Positions 5,625 to 7,381 of a stretch of 7,381 bases of DNA are shown in pieces. Origin of the DNA: Brachybacterium sp. Lineage in GTDB: Bacteria; Actinomycetota; Actinomycetes; Actinomycetales; Dermabacteraceae. Position 1 is the first letter of the stretch; each line of letters opens with the position of its first letter. The notes below the pieces were generated by a model, which did not search any database, was not told the origin of the DNA, and worked only from the letters and a program-made list of their open reading frames with translations. A program made the position numbers and the translations under genes. The DNA lies in assembly GCA_027322375.1 (NCBI GenBank), contig DAHVRS010000226.1, positions 1 through 7,381 on the forward strand. Reading direction: 5' to 3'.

Positions 5625-5647
5625 TCGCCGCGGCCCGGCCGCGGCGA
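5625..5647 (+). other. 23-bp near-perfect palindrome in the ene-reductase leader
   Basis: TCGCCGCGGCC (5625-5635) and GGCCGCGGCGA (5637-5647) are exact reverse complements around a single C at 5636. In RNA the stem would be about 9 G-C-rich pairs with a 4-5-nt loop. It ends 20 nt before the AGGAG ribosome-binding site (5668-5672). No T-run follows. It could be a leader hairpin or a protein-binding palindrome. Confidence 0.5.
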
Positions 5648-5667
5648 TCCGCCCGTCTCAGACGCTC

Positions 5668-5672
5668 AGGAG
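5668..5672 (+). promoter_or_regulatory. Ribosome-binding site of the ene-reductase gene
   Basis: AGGAG, 7 nt before ATG 5680, fixes the start. It contrasts with the LysR and membrane-protein genes, which have no such site. Confidence 0.75.
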
Positions 5673-5679
5673 TCCCTCC

Positions 5680-6789
5680 ATGACCCAGTACCTGCTCAGC
5701 CCCATCACCCTGCGCGACCTCACCGTCCGCAACCGGATCTGGGTGCCGCCCATGTGCCAGTACTCGGCTCTCGCTCGCGACGGCGTCGCCACCGACTTCC
5801 ACCTCATGCACTACGGCTCCTTCGCCCGCGGCGGCGCCGGTGCTGTGATCGTCGAGGCCACCGGCGTGCTGCCCGAGGGCCGCATCGCGCCGCAGGACCT
5901 GGGCCTCTGGAACAACGCCCAGCGCGACGCGCTCCGTCCGGTCGTGGACCTCGTCCACTCCTTCGGCGCGGCCGCCGGGATCCAGCTCGCCCACGCCGGA
6001 CGCAAGGCCTCCACCGAGCCCGAATGGGGCACCCCGAACCCGGGTGCCTCCCTCGCCGTCGCCGATGGCGGCTGGGAGACCGTCGGCCCCTCCGCGCGCG
6101 CCTATGACAGCCTCACCGCGCCGGTTGCACTGGACGAGGCCGGGATCGACGCAGTCGTCGACGCCTTCGCCGCCGCCGCGGTGCGCGCCGTCGAGGCAGG
6201 CTTCGACCTGGTCGAGGTCCACGCCGCCCACGGCTACCTCCTGCACGAGTTCCTCTCCCCGCTGAGCAACCAGCGCACCGACTCCTACGGCGGCGAGCTC
6301 GCGGGCCGCGCCAGGCTTCTGCTGCGCGTGGTCGACGCGGTGCGGGGCGCGATCCCGCACGGCATGCCGCTCGTCGTGCGGATCTCCGCGACCGAGTGGA
6401 TCGAGGGCGGCTTCGACCTCGAGCAGGCGACCGAGCTCGTGACCTGGCTCGGCGAGCACGGCGTGGACATGGTCGACGTCTCCTCCGGAGGCAACGCCCC
6501 GCTGCCCGAGGGGGAGAAGATCCCCGTCGGCCCCGGCTATCAGACCCCGCTGGCCGCGCACCTGCGCGCACGCACCGAGGTGCCCGTCTCCGCGGTGGGG
6601 ATGCTGGATGAGCCCTTCCAGGCCGAGCACGTGCTCGCCACCGGTCAGGCCGACGTGGTGCGCGTGGGACGCGCTTTCATGCGCGAGCCGAACTGGGGCC
6701 TGGACGCCGCGCTCGCGCTGCGCGGTGACGCGGAGATCATCCCGCCCCAGTACCGCCGCTCATTCCGTCAGCAGCTGCGCCGCGGCTGA
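5680..6789 (+). CDS. Old Yellow Enzyme family FMN ene-reductase (YqjM class)
   Basis: An NADH:flavin oxidoreductase of 369 residues with the FMN-binding TIM-barrel fold, predicted to reduce activated C=C bonds of enals, enones or similar electrophiles with NAD(P)H. Class markers are clear. PPMCQYS places Cys26 and Tyr28 as in Bacillus YqjM, where Cys26 tunes the flavin. HAGRKAS (105-111) follows Gln102. EVHAAHGYLLHEFLSP has the substrate-binding pair His181 and His184 and the adjacent Tyr186. LVVRIS (231-236) and DVVRVGRAFMREPNW (325-339) bind the FMN phosphate region. The C-terminal PPQYRRSF probably supplies the arginine finger to a neighbouring subunit. Length matches the class (YqjM is slightly shorter). 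The ATG at 5680 is preceded by AGGAG with 7-nt spacing. The gene diverges from the LysR gene, which probably controls it. Its real substrate is unknown; family members serve in electrophile detoxification or catabolism. Confidence 0.95.
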   Translation: MTQYLLSPITLRDLTVRNRIWVPPMCQYSALARDGVATDFHLMHYGSFARGGAGAVIVEATGVLPEGRIAPQDLGLWNNAQRDALRPVVDLVHSFGAAAGIQLAHAGRKASTEPEWGTPNPGASLAVADGGWETVGPSARAYDSLTAPVALDEAGIDAVVDAFAAAAVRAVEAGFDLVEVHAAHGYLLHEFLSPLSNQRTDSYGGELAGRARLLLRVVDAVRGAIPHGMPLVVRISATEWIEGGFDLEQATELVTWLGEHGVDMVDVSSGGNAPLPEGEKIPVGPGYQTPLAAHLRARTEVPVSAVGMLDEPFQAEHVLATGQADVVRVGRAFMREPNWGLDAALALRGDAEIIPPQYRRSFRQQLRRG

Positions 6790-6816
6790 GCTGAGGCGAC
6801 GGCAGCGGGGCGGCGG

Positions 6817-7381
6817 TCAGGACCCGAGCGGCCAGTCGTCCCGCACCTCGGCGCCGCCCTCGACGACGTGCTCGCGGGCCCCGGGCAGGCGGGTCCAGGA
6901 GTCCTGCGGCCGGTACCCCAGCTCCAGTTGAGTGTTCGTCATCGACCACCGCCGGTTGGGATTGTCGGAGATCGCGTAGAACAGGCCGAAGGCCACCTCG
7001 GCCTCGATCGCGCAGCGCACCACCTCGGTGCAGTCGCGGGGGCTGAGCCACATGGCGCGCAGGATGTCCTCCTTCGCCACCATCGGGTCCTCGGTGAACC
7101 AGCCGATGCGCAGGTTGATCACGTCCAGGCCGTGCTCGTCGTGGTAGAACCGGCCGATCCCCTCGCCGAAGATCTTCGAGACCCCGTACAGGGAGTCGGC
7201 CCGCTGCAGCTGATCGGGGTAGACCGGCCACTGCTCGTAGCGGTCGTACATGCCCATCGCGTGATTGGAGGAGGCGAGCACGACGCGGCGCACCCCGGCC
7301 TCCCGGGCGGCCTCCAACATATTGCGCACACCGATGATGTTCGCCTCGAGCACGAGCTCCCAGCTGGATTCGGGGGAGGCA
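6817..7381 (-). CDS. NAD-dependent epimerase/dehydratase family SDR, uronate dehydrogenase-like (C-terminal 187 residues)
   Basis: The C-terminal part of an extended short-chain dehydrogenase; the start and the glycine-rich NAD-binding motif lie beyond the right edge. Visible are the central helix SWELVLEANIIGVRN, the strand RRVVLASSNHAMGMY with its conserved Ser, and the catalytic YGVSK (Tyr at 7188-7186, Lys at 7176-7174). The string ASSNHxxGxY, then D-SLYGVSKxFGE and LRIGWF, resembles bacterial uronate dehydrogenases, which oxidise galacturonate or glucuronate to aldarolactones. The later MWLSPRDCTEVV also fits, being where those enzymes have a WxSxxDF segment. Sugar-phosphate or other sugar substrates are possible, and no uronate-pathway genes are visible. 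It converges on the ene-reductase with a 27-bp gap in which I see no clear terminator. Confidence 0.88.
   Translation of the reverse strand, partial: ASPESSWELVLEANIIGVRNMLEAAREAGVRRVVLASSNHAMGMYDRYEQWPVYPDQLQRADSLYGVSKIFGEGIGRFYHDEHGLDVINLRIGWFTEDPMVAKEDILRAMWLSPRDCTEVVRCAIEAEVAFGLFYAISDNPNRRWSMTNTQLELGYRPQDSWTRLPGAREHVVEGGAEVRDDWPLGS

Noticed and set aside
6790..6816. Bidirectional terminator between the converging ene-reductase and SDR genes
   Set aside because: Only short, poorly paired GC repeats are visible and there is no T-run on either strand.
1..7381. Mobile elements, CRISPR arrays, tRNA or rRNA genes
   Set aside because: No transposase, integrase, spaced direct repeats or RNA-gene-like folds were recognised, and base composition is even across the window.

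Overview
The window is about 70% G+C with strong third-position G/C bias. It carries a mycothiol-dependent-type enzyme and shows starts that look leaderless behind TANNNT-like -10 boxes. All of this points to a high-GC actinomycete (Actinomycetota); the genus cannot be fixed from the sequence alone. No RNA genes, insertion sequences, CRISPR arrays or attachment sites are visible. Coding density is high and no gene-free stretch exceeds 170 bp.

Left part (1-1620): a copper-detoxification unit read leftward, the small metallochaperone copZ followed by the copper-exporting P1B-type ATPase copA, which runs off the left edge just before its CPC motif. Ahead of copZ lie two inverted repeats of identical design, ATACCC-N5-GGGTAT, 33 bp apart, matching the known style of CsoR (copper-sensing repressor) operators. 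No csoR gene is in the window. Reading rightward from the same intergenic region is an MDMPI/DinB-fold enzyme with an intact His/Glu/His metal site.

Middle (2520-4590): a leftward two-gene unit, a six-helix Pr6Pr-family membrane protein followed after 4 bp by a cytochrome P450. The P450 has an intact haem-Cys loop but lacks the usual acid-alcohol pair in helix I. The P450 converges on the MDMPI gene.

Right part (4591-7381): a LysR-type regulator diverges from an Old Yellow Enzyme family ene-reductase of the YqjM class, the classic layout of a regulator beside its target. The 165-bp intergenic region contains a nested dyad (candidate LysR operator) and a near-perfect 23-bp palindrome in the presumed leader of the ene-reductase. 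Converging on the ene-reductase is the C-terminal half of an extended-type SDR resembling uronate dehydrogenase, cut by the right edge.

Most of the window is ordinary actinobacterial chromosome. The parts worth a second look are the shared CsoR-like control region, the P450/membrane-protein pair, and the regulatory DNA between the LysR and ene-reductase genes. I see no convincing evidence of an entirely new system.
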